From Fulvimonas sp. R45 (GTDB lineage: Bacteria > Pseudomonadota > Gammaproteobacteria > Xanthomonadales > Rhodanobacteraceae): a stretch of DNA of 50,638 nucleotides. The notes under the pieces were generated by a model. The model was not told where the DNA came from. It saw only the letters and a program-made list of their open reading frames with translations, and ran no database searches. Positions 37,978-46,750 of the stretch are shown piece after piece. The stretch lies in assembly GCF_030504985.1 (NCBI RefSeq), contig NZ_JASERU010000022.1, positions 1-50,638 of the forward strand, in the 5' to 3' direction. Each line of letters starts with the position of its first letter. Positions within the stretch are counted from its first letter, which is position 1. Position numbers and translations under genes: made by a program.

Positions 37978-38697
37978 CTAAAGCAGGTGCAGCCCGCCGT
38001 CGCACGCCACGACCGTGCCGGTGGTGAAGCCGTTGCCGACCAGGAAGGCGACCGCTTCCGCCACGTCCTCCGGGCGGCCCACCCGCCCCGCCGGCAGAGT
38101 CTCCGCCTGCTGGCGGAACACCGCGGCGCGGGCTTCGGCGCCCATCGCGTTCCACCACGGCGTGTCGACCACGCCGGGCGCCACCGCATTGACCCGGATC
38201 GGCGCCAGCTCGCGCGCCAGCACGGGCACCATCGCCTCGATCGCGCCGTTGATGGCGGCCAGGCCTGCCGTGCCGGGGTTGGCGATGCGCGCCGAGATCG
38301 AAGTGAGGAAGGTGATGCTGCCGCCCGGGCGCAGCGTCGGCAGCGCGGCCTGCGCCGCATGGACGTGCGGCCAGAACTTGGCCGCGAAGCCACGCTCCAG
38401 CGCGCCCAGGTCCAACTGGCGGAACGGGCCGCCGCCTTCGCCGCCGCTGAGCGCGACGACCAGGTCGTCGAACGCGCCGAGGCGCTGGAAGAAGGCGCCC
38501 AGCCGGGTCCGGTCGACGGCATCGAAGGCCTCGCCGCGCACGTCGCCCGCCAGCGGCCCGAGCGCCGCGGCAAGCCGGGCCGGGTCGCGCCCGGTGGCGA
38601 TCAGCGCATGCCCGGCCTCCGCCAGCAGGCGGACGGTGGCCAGCCCCATTCCGGACGAACCGCCCAGCACCACGATCTTCCTGTGCCCGTCGCGCAT
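37978..38697 (-). CDS. Atypical SDR protein lacking catalytic Tyr and Lys
   Basis: A 239-residue short-chain dehydrogenase fold. The nucleotide motif GGSSGMG (12-18) and Ser133 region are present, but the YxxxK position reads L146-AAI-N150 ([12 protein letters not shown]). Both catalytic residues are thus replaced, as in the Lin1944-like divergent SDR group. It may bind a cofactor without oxidoreductase activity or use another mechanism. A LysR gene starts 84 nt away on the opposite strand and is the probable regulator. Confidence 0.88.
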   Translation of the reverse strand: MRDGHRKIVVLGGSSGMGLATVRLLAEAGHALIATGRDPARLAAALGPLAGDVRGEAFDAVDRTRLGAFFQRLGAFDDLVVALSGGEGGGPFRQLDLGALERGFAAKFWPHVHAAQAALPTLRPGGSITFLTSISARIANPGTAGLAAINGAIEAMVPVLARELAPIRVNAVAPGVVDTPWWNAMGAEARAAVFRQQAETLPAGRVGRPEDVAEAVAFLVGNGFTTGTVVACDGGLHLL

Positions 38698-38781
38698 GTC
38701 CGACTCCTCGTGCGGCCGCCGGATGCGGCCAGTGAGGCGATCGTGCATGCTCGGTTTCCATCGCTCCAATCGTTTGTCGAC

Positions 38782-39708
38782 ATGGACACCATCATCGAAC
38801 GTGATTTCCGCCGGCTCGACCTGAACCTGCTGCTGGTCTTCCACGCCCTGATGCAGGAACGGCACGTCACGCGGGCGGCGGCGCGGCTGTACCTGGGCCA
38901 GCCGGCGGTCAGCGGCGCGCTGAAGCGCCTGCGCGCGGCGTTCGACGACCCGCTGTTCGTGCGCGGTCGCGCCGGCATGGAGCCGACGCCGCGCGCGCTG
39001 GAGCTGTCGCGGCAGGTCGATGCGCTGCTGCACGGCCTGCACGGGGCGATCACCGCCCACCGCCCGTTCGAGCCGCAGGCCTCGACGCGGGTGTTCCGCA
39101 TCGGCACCAGCGAGGCGCTGGGCGTGGCGCTGTTCCCGCGCCTGCTGCAGCGCCTCGCCCGGGAAGCGCCCGACGTGCGGCTGGTCACCCTGGACACCGA
39201 CCGCCACCGCGTCGCGCCGATGCTGGAGCGCAACGAGATCGAGCTGGCGCTGGGCATGCACGACGAAGGTCCGCGCTGGCTGCGCCACCGCCCGCTGTTC
39301 GAATGGCGCTTCGTCTGCCTCTACAACGCGGCGCTGGTGCGTCCGCGGCGGGCGAAGCTGGGCCTGCGCGAATTCCTGCGCCATCCGCACCTGCTCACCT
39401 CGTTCAAGGGCGAGCTGCACGGCTACATCGACGAGGAACTGGCGAAGCTCGGCCATGCGCGGCGCGTGCTGTTCGCCAATCCGCACTTCGCCACCCATCC
39501 GTTCATCGTGCGCGACACCGCGGCCCTGGTCACCGTGCCCGACTACGTCGCGCGGGTCTGGAGCCGCGAGCTGGGGCTGGCCGTCAGCCCGCTGCCCTTC
39601 CCGCTCCCAGCCCACCGGATGGATGCGACGTGGAAGGCATCCATGGACGGCGACGCGGGCCTGCGCTGGTTGGTCGGGACGGTGGCCGACGTCGCGCGTG
39701 GCGGGTGA
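38782..39708 (+). CDS. LysR-family transcriptional regulator
   Basis: A 308-residue regulator. [43 protein letters not shown] (about 12-51). A periplasmic-binding-like effector domain follows, similar to the NodD/LeuO-like group by its LDLNLL start. It is divergent from the atypical SDR gene with an 84-nt shared control region, the standard LysR arrangement. Confidence 0.94.
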   Translation: MDTIIERDFRRLDLNLLLVFHALMQERHVTRAAARLYLGQPAVSGALKRLRAAFDDPLFVRGRAGMEPTPRALELSRQVDALLHGLHGAITAHRPFEPQASTRVFRIGTSEALGVALFPRLLQRLAREAPDVRLVTLDTDRHRVAPMLERNEIELALGMHDEGPRWLRHRPLFEWRFVCLYNAALVRPRRAKLGLREFLRHPHLLTSFKGELHGYIDEELAKLGHARRVLFANPHFATHPFIVRDTAALVTVPDYVARVWSRELGLAVSPLPFPLPAHRMDATWKASMDGDAGLRWLVGTVADVARGG

Positions 39709-39761
39709 CGCGTGCATGACTTGCCGGGGCGGATGCCGCCGCACCCGATGGTGCTCTGGGC

Positions 39762-40415
39762 TCACCCCCGGCCGTATTCGTCGTGCCGGCGCCACCAGCG
39801 GTACGGCTCGGTCTGCGGCCAGCCCCCGGGCGAGTCCTCCCAGCGCTCCTGCCGGCCGAACGGGGTGAGGTCGAGCAGGTTGAAGTCCATTCGCAGGCGG
39901 TCCACGCCGCGCGCGGCGGTGAAGTAGCTGCGGTACACCGCGTCGCCGTCGCGCAGGAAGACGCTGAGGCCGAAGCCGCCGTCCAGGCCACAGGCGGCGT
40001 CGAAGCCGCCGCCGAGCGCGGCGTACCAGGGCACCGTCCACCCCATGCGGGCGCGATAGGCCGCGAGGCGCGGGAAGTCGGTGGCCGTGACCAGCGCCAG
40101 CGTGGTGTCGCGCGCATGCAGGTGTTCCAGCCGGCCGATGTTGTCGGCGAAGCCGGAGCAGCCCACGCAGAAGTCCTCGCCCGGGGGCATGAAGTGGTAG
40201 ACCACCAGCTGGCGACGGCCCTCGAACAGATCGGCCAGCCCGACCTCGCCGTGCTCGCCCTCGAAACGGTGGCCCCCGTCGAAGCGGACCATCGGCAAGC
40301 GGCGCCGCGCCGCGGCCAGCGCGTCCAGGGCGCGGGTCGCCTCCTTCTCGCGGACCCGCAGACGGTCCAGCTCCGCCTGCCAGTCCGCTGCCTCGACCAC
40401 GGGTGGAAAGTGCAT
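39762..40415 (-). CDS. DUF899 thioredoxin-like protein
   Basis: A 217-residue protein with the DUF899 features: WQAELDRLRVREKEATRALD at the N-terminus, LVVYHFMPPGEDFCVGCSGFADN with the CxxC-like pair, and a C-terminal YRWWRRHDEYG. The fold is thioredoxin-like, and the activity is unproven. GGAGG is 6 nt before ATG 40415. It is divergent from typA. Confidence 0.88.
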   Translation of the reverse strand: MHFPPVVEAADWQAELDRLRVREKEATRALDALAAARRRLPMVRFDGGHRFEGEHGEVGLADLFEGRRQLVVYHFMPPGEDFCVGCSGFADNIGRLEHLHARDTTLALVTATDFPRLAAYRARMGWTVPWYAALGGGFDAACGLDGGFGLSVFLRDGDAVYRSYFTAARGVDRLRMDFNLLDLTPFGRQERWEDSPGGWPQTEPYRWWRRHDEYGRG

Positions 40416-40532
40416 GCCATGCCTCCTGGATGGCCGCCGCCGGCGGCACCTGTCTGGACGACGGACGGGCCGGCCCGGATTCGACACCGCCCCTCCGCGC
40501 CCGCGGCATGGGCAAGTCGGCCCGCAACCCCG

Positions 40533-40538
40533 TATAAT
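40533..40538 (+). promoter_or_regulatory. -10 hexamer of typA
   Basis: TATAAT in GC-rich sequence, 64 nt before the typA ATG. It is flanked by CCCGC and GCGGG, which can pair. No good -35. Confidence 0.5.
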
Positions 40539-40601
40539 CCGCGGGTTTATCCCCTCCGAAACTTCGCGTGCGGCTCTCCCGTGCCGCCCGGGCCCTTTGC
40601 C

Positions 40602-42431
40602 ATGTCCATCGAAAATCTGCGCAACATCGCCATCGTCGCCCACGTCGACCACGGCAAGACCACCCTCGTCGACCAGCTGCTGAAGCAGTCCGGCACGCTC
40701 TCCGAGCGCACCGTGCTGGCCGAGCGCGTGATGGACTCCAACGACCAGGAAAAGGAACGCGGCATCACCATCCTGGCCAAGAACACCGCCATCACCTGGC
40801 AGGGCAACCGCATCAACATCGTCGACACCCCCGGTCACGCCGACTTCGGCGGCGAGGTGGAGCGCGTGCTGTCGATGGTGGACACCGTACTGATCCTGGT
40901 CGACGCGATGGACGGCCCGATGCCGCAGACGCGCTTCGTGACCCAGAAGGCGTTCGCGATGGGCTTCAAGCCGATCGTGGTGATCAACAAGATCGACCGT
41001 CCCGGCGCCCGCCCGGAGTGGGTGGTGGAACAGGTGTGGGACCTGTTCGACCGCCTCGGCGCCACGCCGGAGCAGATGGAGTTCCCGATCGTCTACGCCT
41101 CGGCCCTGAACGGCTACGCCAGCCTCGACGAGAACGTGCGCGAAGGCGACATGACGCCGCTGTACGAGGCGATCATGCAGCACGCGCCCAAGCCCGAGGT
41201 CGACCCGGAGGGCCCGTTCCAGATGCGCATCAGCCAGCTGGACTACAACAACTTCGTCGGCGTGATCGGCATCGGCCGCATCCAGCGCGGCACGCTGAAG
41301 AAGAACATGCCGGTGGCGGTGATCGACCGCCACGGCAAGAAGCGCCAGGGCAAGGTGCTGCAGGTGCTCGGCTTCATGGGCCTGGAGCGGATCGAGCAGG
41401 ACAGCGCCGAGGCCGGCGACATCGTCGCCATCTCCGGCATCGCCGAGCTGACCATTTCCGACACCGTGACCGCGCTGGACGCGCCCGAGGCGCTGCCCGC
41501 GCTGACCGTGGACGAGCCGACCATCTCGATGACCTTCCAGGTCAACAACTCGCCGTTCGCCGGCAACAAGGACCTCAGCGGCGGCAAGTTCCTCACCAGC
41601 CGCCAGCTGAAGGACCGCCTCGACCGCGAGCAGGTGCACAACGTGGCGCTGAAGGTCGAGCAGGGCTCGGACGCGGACAAGTTCCTCGTTTCCGGCCGCG
41701 GCGAGCTGCACCTGTCGGTGCTGATCGAGAACATGCGCCGCGAGGGCTACGAACTGGCCGTGTCGCGCCCCGAGGTCATCATCAAGGAGATCGACGGCCA
41801 GAAGATGGAGCCGATCGAGCAGCTGGTGGTCGATGTGGAGGAGATCCACCAGGGTCCGGTGATGGAGCGCCTGGGCGTGCGCAAGGGCCAGCTCAAGAAC
41901 ATGGAGCCGGACGGCAAGGGCCGCGTGCGCCTGGAGTACATGATCCCGGCGCGCGGCCTGATCGGCTTCCAGAACCAGTTCAAGACCCTCACCCAGGGCT
42001 CGGGCCTGCTGTTCCACGTGTTCGACCACTACGGCCCGAAGGAAGAAGGCCAGATCGCCAAGCGCGCCAACGGCGTGATGATCGCCAACGCCGGCGGCAC
42101 CACCCCCGCCTACTCGCTGGGGCCGCTGCAGGAACGCGGCAAGCTGTTCGCGGCCGAGGGCGACAACGTGTACGAAGGCCAGCTGGTCGGCATCCACGCC
42201 AAGGACAACGACCTCACCGTCAACGCGATCAAGCCCAAGCCGCTGACCAACATGCGCGCCTCGGGCAAGGACGACGCGATCCAGCTGACCCCGGCGACCA
42301 AGTTCTCGCTGGAACAGGCGCTGGACTTCATCGACGACGACGAGCTGGTCGAAGTGACGCCGAAGGAGATCCGCCTGCGCAAGAAGCACCTCACCGAGAA
42401 CGACCGCAAGCGGGCTTCGCGCGGCGGCTGA
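40602..42431 (+). CDS. typA: Translational GTPase TypA/BipA
   Basis: A 609-residue ribosome-binding GTPase with roles in 50S assembly, cold and stress. G1 is AHVDHGKT (13-20), G2 region ERGITI, G3 DTPGHADF, G4 NKID. Domains II, III and V and the TypA-specific C-terminal domain ending LRKKHL follow. Length matches the family. Terminator hairpin 25 nt after the stop. Confidence 0.98.
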   Translation: MSIENLRNIAIVAHVDHGKTTLVDQLLKQSGTLSERTVLAERVMDSNDQEKERGITILAKNTAITWQGNRINIVDTPGHADFGGEVERVLSMVDTVLILVDAMDGPMPQTRFVTQKAFAMGFKPIVVINKIDRPGARPEWVVEQVWDLFDRLGATPEQMEFPIVYASALNGYASLDENVREGDMTPLYEAIMQHAPKPEVDPEGPFQMRISQLDYNNFVGVIGIGRIQRGTLKKNMPVAVIDRHGKKRQGKVLQVLGFMGLERIEQDSAEAGDIVAISGIAELTISDTVTALDAPEALPALTVDEPTISMTFQVNNSPFAGNKDLSGGKFLTSRQLKDRLDREQVHNVALKVEQGSDADKFLVSGRGELHLSVLIENMRREGYELAVSRPEVIIKEIDGQKMEPIEQLVVDVEEIHQGPVMERLGVRKGQLKNMEPDGKGRVRLEYMIPARGLIGFQNQFKTLTQGSGLLFHVFDHYGPKEEGQIAKRANGVMIANAGGTTPAYSLGPLQERGKLFAAEGDNVYEGQLVGIHAKDNDLTVNAIKPKPLTNMRASGKDDAIQLTPATKFSLEQALDFIDDDELVEVTPKEIRLRKKHLTENDRKRASRGG

Positions 42432-42455
42432 TCAGGCCGCTCCACGCACCCGCAG

Positions 42456-42480
42456 AAGGGCCGCCGGAATGGCGGCCTTT
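42456..42480 (+). terminator. typA terminator
   Basis: A 10-bp stem (42456-42465 and 42471-42480, one G-U) with GGAAT loop; the stem's 3' end is TTT. Confidence 0.75.
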
Positions 42481-42575
42481 CTGTCCGGCGCCCATGACAG
42501 TACCCGGCCGAGGGCGTACCGTGGGCCGCGCTGCCCTGCCCCCTGCCTTTCCAGCCACCCGCCGAGGACACCGCC

Positions 42576-43322
42576 ATGACCATCGAGACCGAAGCCGATA
42601 TCGTGGCGCTGAGGCGCATCGGCGGCATCGTCTCCAGCGTGCTGCACGCGATGCTCGACGCGGCCGAGCCCGGCATGACCACGCGGGAGCTGGACCGGCT
42701 GGGCGCGGATCTGCTCGAAAGGCACGGCGCGCGCTCGGCGCCCGCGCTCACCTACGGCTTCCCCGGCGCCACCTGCATCAGCATCAACGAGGAAGCCGCG
42801 CACGGCGTTCCCGGCAGCCGGGTGATCCGGCCGGGCGACGTGCTGAACGTGGACGTGTCGGCCGAGTTGGACGGCTATTTCGCCGATACCGGCGGCACCC
42901 GCGTGGTGCCGCCGTCCAACGCGCAGAAGACCCGGCTTTGCCACGCCACCCGCATGGCGCTGGCGGAAGCCATGAAGCACGCCCGCGCCGGCCTGCCCAT
43001 CAACGGCATCGGCGCGGCGATCCAGCGCACGGCGAAGGCGTACGGCTTCCGCGTCATCGAGAACCTGGGCAGCCACGGGGTCGGCCGCGCGCTGCACGAG
43101 GCGCCCGAGTACATCCCGGGCTACTTCGATCCCAGCGACGAACGGCGGCTCGAGGAAGGCATGGTGATCACCATCGAGCCGTTCCTCTCGACCAGGAGCC
43201 GCGTGGTGGGCGAGGCCGCCGACGGCTGGACGCTGGTGGGTGCGCGCGGCAACCTGTCCGCCCAGTACGAACACACCATGATCGTGACCCGTGCGCAGCC
43301 GATCGTGGTCACCGTGCATTGA
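42576..43322 (+). CDS. map: Type I methionine aminopeptidase
   Basis: A 248-residue metalloprotease removing N-terminal Met. The five ligands align with E. coli Map: Asp93, Asp104, His167, Glu201 and Glu232. The usual GHG before the histidine is SHG here. It lies outside the rpsB-tsf context in which the housekeeping map is usually found, so it may be a second copy; that cannot be settled from this window. Confidence 0.93.
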   Translation: MTIETEADIVALRRIGGIVSSVLHAMLDAAEPGMTTRELDRLGADLLERHGARSAPALTYGFPGATCISINEEAAHGVPGSRVIRPGDVLNVDVSAELDGYFADTGGTRVVPPSNAQKTRLCHATRMALAEAMKHARAGLPINGIGAAIQRTAKAYGFRVIENLGSHGVGRALHEAPEYIPGYFDPSDERRLEEGMVITIEPFLSTRSRVVGEAADGWTLVGARGNLSAQYEHTMIVTRAQPIVVTVH

Positions 43323-43454
43323 GGGTGCCATCCCCGGCCCGCCCACTGCGGTCCGGAATGATCCAAGCATGGCCTCGAAGGATGAAGGTCCATATCGCTT
43401 GCACGAAAGCACGGCGAGAAGGCGACTCGTTTTCGGTGGCGACGACCTACCCAG

Positions 43455-43636
43455 CTCGTCATCCCGGCGCAGGCCGGACAAGCGCGCAGCGCGCAGAACG
43501 CCCGCAGGGCGGCCCCGAAGGGGCGAGCGCAGCGAGTCATCCAGTAGCGACCACTCCCGCTCGAGCCGCACGGCGACTGGATGGCCAGACCTTCGTCTGT
43601 TGATAAAGCGCTTCCGGCCTGCGCCGGAATGACGAG
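43455..43636. repeat. CTCGTCATCCCGGCGC-type inverted-repeat element
   Basis: Outer arms 43455-43477 (CTCGTCATCCCGG...) and 43614-43636 (...CCGGAATGACGAG) are inverted with one mismatch. The CATCCAGT/ACTGGATG pair nests inside. The same family recurs at 50375-50465. Probably a REP-type palindromic unit with an insertion. Confidence 0.7.
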
Positions 43637-43726
43637 CCAGAGCGTGGGGTCGATACATGTTATGCATAGCCGCGAGTGTTCGAAATTATTCCGGACAACA
43701 GCGCGGATCCGCCGGCACGCGAATGA

Positions 43727-43750
43727 AAAAGCCGCCCGGAGGCGGCTTTT
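43727..43750 (-). terminator. Terminator of the lipoprotein gene
   Basis: A 10-bp AAAAGCCGCC stem (43727-43736 and 43741-43750) with a 4-nt loop, followed by TTTTT on the minus strand, 19 nt past the lipoprotein stop. Confidence 0.9.
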
Positions 43751-43768
43751 CGCAGCCAGCTTCAGCAA

Positions 43769-44212
43769 CTACTTCGAGGCCCGATCCGCAGCCTGCCGCA
43801 GGTCGGCACACAACGAGGCCCCGTCCGACGGGCAGGACTCCGAAGCGTTGCGCTTGATCCGCTCCAGCTCGTCGGTATCCAGCGTGCTGTTGACGTGGCT
43901 CAGCACGAAGGCGCGCAGCGCCGGTTCCTGCCGGATCAGCGCCTGCAACTTCGGCAAGGTTTCCCATTGCCCGGCCAGCAGTCGCGCGATGGCGTCGGAA
44001 CTGCCTTCGGCGATATAGCCGTCGTCGCACTGACGGTACGCCTTGAAGAAGTGGCCGACGGCCGCCCAGTCGTCGAGCTTGTCCAGCATGGCATCGGCCG
44101 CCTCGCCCTGTGCGGGCGAACACGTCTGCGCCGCCGCATGCCGCGGGCCGGCCTGTACGCAGCCCGCCACCAGCAGCAGGCCGCAAAGAAGCATAGGTTT
44201 ACGGATGGACAT
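43769..44212 (-). CDS. Lipoprotein, candidate immunity protein
   Basis: A 147-residue exported lipoprotein. The lipobox LVAGC has its modified Cys18. The mature part carries four cysteines and a mostly helical core around FFKAYRQCDDGYIAEGSSDAIARLLAG. I do not recognise a named family. It overlaps the upstream L,D-transpeptidase-like gene by 14 nt, so the two are co-translated. A periplasmic small protein paired with a cell-wall enzyme that lacks a signal peptide is the arrangement of a secretion effector and its immunity protein. That role is inference. Confidence 0.75.
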   Translation of the reverse strand: MSIRKPMLLCGLLLVAGCVQAGPRHAAAQTCSPAQGEAADAMLDKLDDWAAVGHFFKAYRQCDDGYIAEGSSDAIARLLAGQWETLPKLQALIRQEPALRAFVLSHVNSTLDTDELERIKRNASESCPSDGASLCADLRQAADRASK

Positions 44213-44654
44213 GGGCGGCTCCAAAGCGGGCATGGCCCGCATGCGCGGATCGCTGGCTGTTGCCGCTGACGATCATCGTCGTCAGCGGATCGGTCGCCAT
44301 GAAATCCCTGATGCTCTTCATCGCCGCATCCGAAGTCCGTATGCAACCCATGGTCGGGTGCGGAGGTCCCGGAAGGTGCCGGGCGTTGGCGCGTCCCGAG
44401 TGGACACCGACGCCGACGTGTCCCGGCACATTGAATCGAATGATGCCGTAGGACCCGTAGGGGCCATTTGGATCGGCGGCATGCGGATGCGGCCTCGACC
44501 TGTCCTGGATGGCGTAGCTGCCATCCGGGATGTGCGGCTGGATCGTGGCATGGCTGTCGACATTGTTGTAGGCCGACCAGGTGCCGACGATCTTGCCTTG
44601 CTTGTCGACCAGCGTGAGCTGGTGCAGAACACCGTTGTACTTGAGCTTCGACAT
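44199..44654 (-). CDS. YkuD/Tlde1-like L,D-transpeptidase domain protein without signal peptide
   Basis: A 151-residue protein. N-terminal strand-rich part MSKLKYNGVLHQLTLVDKQG and the pattern IPDGSYAIQD are like DUF2778/Tlde1 and YkuD folds. The catalytic pattern is His85 (GVGVHSGR), then TMGCIR with Cys104 and Arg106, which matches [ST]xGC[IV]R. No signal peptide or membrane segment is present, though the fold acts on peptidoglycan in the periplasm. Such proteins are delivered by type VI secretion in other species. AGGAGAG lies before ATG 44654. A lipoprotein gene overlaps downstream. Confidence 0.78.
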   Translation of the reverse strand: MSKLKYNGVLHQLTLVDKQGKIVGTWSAYNNVDSHATIQPHIPDGSYAIQDRSRPHPHAADPNGPYGSYGIIRFNVPGHVGVGVHSGRANARHLPGPPHPTMGCIRTSDAAMKSIRDFMATDPLTTMIVSGNSQRSAHAGHARFGAAHVHP

Positions 44655-44777
44655 ACCTGTCTCTCCTTGCTTGTGTTTCCTGCAGGGAGTGTCTGCGCGT
44701 GGCAAATGGCGAGTCAAGGCCGGGGGACTGTTTGCGCGACAGCTTTCAGACTCACCTCACATTCTTCTCGGAGCCAT

Positions 44778-44854
44778 GTAGGAGCGCACCCTGTGCGCGA
44801 AGGTTTCTGGCCAGGCTTCGCCAAAAGCCTTTCGCGCATAGGGTGCGCTCCTAC
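44778..44854. repeat. GTAGGAGCGCACC REP-like palindrome
   Basis: Arms 44778-44801 and 44831-44854 (GTAGGAGCGCACCCTGTGCG and its complement, one or two mismatches) around about 29 nt. It is of the type seen as paired REP sequences in pseudomonads and xanthomonads. It lies 30 nt before the GH35 stop on the minus strand. Confidence 0.7.
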
Positions 44855-44884
44855 AAAAGCAGGCTATTCGAGGCGCCCGCGGGG

Positions 44885-46744
44885 TCACGCGTCGTGCAAC
44901 GTTTCCACGCCGCGGATCGGCGCGCCTTCGGTGTGGTGCATGTCGAACACCAGCAGTTCGTTGTCGCCCTCGCGCAGCCACGCGGCCGGGCAGTACAGGC
45001 GCTGCTGCGGGCCGAGCTTCCAGTAGCGGCCGAGCAGGTGGCCGTTCACCCACAGGTAGCCCTTGTCCCAGGCCGCCATGTCCAGGTAACTGTCGCCTGT
45101 CCGCGGCAGATGCAACACGGCCCTGAAGAACACGCCGGGTCGCGCGGGCTTGCCGTGCAGCGGTTTCAGGCTGGCGATGCAGTGCGCGTCCAGCGGTAGG
45201 CTGAAGGCCTGCCAGTCGCGCAGTTCGCGGCCGTCCAGGCGCACGGGCCCGAGCAGGCCCTTGCGGTCGCCGTCCATGGCGCGGCCGTAGCCGACGTGGC
45301 CGAAGCTGTCGACGAGGATGTCCAGTTCGCCCTCGCCCGGCGGCAACGCCAGCGGGCGTTCCGGCAGCCCGGCCTTGGGCACGCGGGAAATGGCGCCCAG
45401 GTACCGGCCGCCGTGGGACACGGCGGCATCGTCGTGCACGCCGCGCACGTCGAGCGTGCCGCCACCCGGCACGCGCTTGCGGTACAGCACCATGCCGTGG
45501 TCCTGCGCGAACAGCCGTTCGTTGGGCTGCGGCGCGGGCACACTTTTCGGTGGCGGCAGGTTGTCCCACAGCGCGGCGTGCGGCTGCGGCGTCACCGCGT
45601 CGAAGCGGATCGCCGGCGGCGGCGCCGGCACCTCGGGCAACGGGTGCGGCACGTGCGCGGCGAGCAGCGCGCGGAAACGGTGGTAATCGGGCGTGGCGGC
45701 GCCGCGCTCGTCGATCGGCGCGCCGTAGTCGTAGCTGGTGATCACCGGCTGGAAATCGCTGCCGTCCCTGTTCGCGTTGGCGCCCGCGCCGAAGCCGAAA
45801 TTGGTGCCGCCGTGCACCACGTACAGGTTGAACGAGCGCCCTTCCGCCAGCAGCCTGCCCAGCGTGCCGGCGAAGTCGCCGCGCGCGAAATCCTTGTCGC
45901 CCCAGTGGGTGATCCAGCCCGGATAGCCCTCGCCCATCCATACCGGCATCTCGCCCGCGATGGCCTGGGCCCCGGCGAAATCGGTGTCGCCGTCCAGGCC
46001 CAGCGCGGTGCCGGGCAGGTACGTCCTCGCCTCGCGCACCTGGCCCAGGCCGTCGGAGATGGAGAACGGCCCGTGGATGCCGTGCGCCTCCCACAGCGCG
46101 CGGATCGCCTCCAGGTAGCCGAGGTCGCGGCCGTACGAGGCGTATTCGTTCTCCACCTGCACCATCAGGACCGGGCCGCCGTTGGCCGCCAGCAGCGGCC
46201 GGATGACCGGCGCGACCGTGGCGACGTAGCGGCGCACCGCGGCCATGTAGTCCGGGTCGTCCCTGTCGCGCACGCGCATGTGCGGGTGGCGCAGCAGGTA
46301 CGGCGGCAGGCCGCCGAAATCCCACTCGCCGCAGATGTAGGGACCGGGGCGCAGATACACCCACATGCCCTCTTCCTGGCAGATGCGGATGAACTTCGCG
46401 AAATCGCGGCGGCCGCTCTTGAGGTCGAACACGCCCGGCTCGGATTCCAGCGCGTTCCACATCAGGTAGATCGCGATGGTGTTGAGCCCCATCGCCTTCG
46501 CCATGCGGATGCGGTGGCGCCAATAGCCGGCGGGGATGCGGATCGGATGCATCTCGCCGCTCATGATCTGGAAAGGTTTTCCGTCGAGCAGGAAATGCTG
46601 CCTCGACAATTCGAAGCGATGCCTGCGACCGTCCGGCTCGAGGGCGTTCGCGGCCGCGGTCGCGCGAACGTCGCCGGCGCACCAGCCCGCGCCAAGGGCC
46701 AGCGGGGTCAGCACGCTCAGGCGCAGGAAGTCTCGTCGTTGCAT
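44885..46744 (-). CDS. GH35 beta-galactosidase with Tat-type leader
   Basis: A 619-residue retaining beta-galactosidase. MQRRDFLRLSVLTPLALGAG is a Tat-like leader (QRRDFLR). The GH35 domain has acid/base Glu200 in VENEY and nucleophile Glu272 in GEGYPGW. PGPYICGEWDFGGLP is diagnostic. Jelly-roll domains follow at the C-terminus. It probably trims terminal galactose from plant polysaccharide side chains in the periplasm. It sits 6 nt after the DUF4861 gene on the same strand. Confidence 0.94.
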   Translation of the reverse strand: MQRRDFLRLSVLTPLALGAGWCAGDVRATAAANALEPDGRRHRFELSRQHFLLDGKPFQIMSGEMHPIRIPAGYWRHRIRMAKAMGLNTIAIYLMWNALESEPGVFDLKSGRRDFAKFIRICQEEGMWVYLRPGPYICGEWDFGGLPPYLLRHPHMRVRDRDDPDYMAAVRRYVATVAPVIRPLLAANGGPVLMVQVENEYASYGRDLGYLEAIRALWEAHGIHGPFSISDGLGQVREARTYLPGTALGLDGDTDFAGAQAIAGEMPVWMGEGYPGWITHWGDKDFARGDFAGTLGRLLAEGRSFNLYVVHGGTNFGFGAGANANRDGSDFQPVITSYDYGAPIDERGAATPDYHRFRALLAAHVPHPLPEVPAPPPAIRFDAVTPQPHAALWDNLPPPKSVPAPQPNERLFAQDHGMVLYRKRVPGGGTLDVRGVHDDAAVSHGGRYLGAISRVPKAGLPERPLALPPGEGELDILVDSFGHVGYGRAMDGDRKGLLGPVRLDGRELRDWQAFSLPLDAHCIASLKPLHGKPARPGVFFRAVLHLPRTGDSYLDMAAWDKGYLWVNGHLLGRYWKLGPQQRLYCPAAWLREGDNELLVFDMHHTEGAPIRGVETLHDA

Positions 46745-46750
46745 CGTTGA

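Larger units (their letters stand above)
43323..43768. other. Intergenic region with repeats and terminator
   Basis: A 446-nt gap between the convergent map and lipoprotein genes. It contains the inverted-repeat element 43455-43636, listed separately, and the terminator 43727-43750. Nothing else coding is seen; open frames across it are arginine-rich and lack start signals. Confidence 0.6.

Noticed and set aside
40568-43603. A 1011-codon plus-strand frame overlapping typA and map in another frame
   Set aside because: Low-complexity Arg/Gly/Ala product; TypA and Map motifs are in the other frames.
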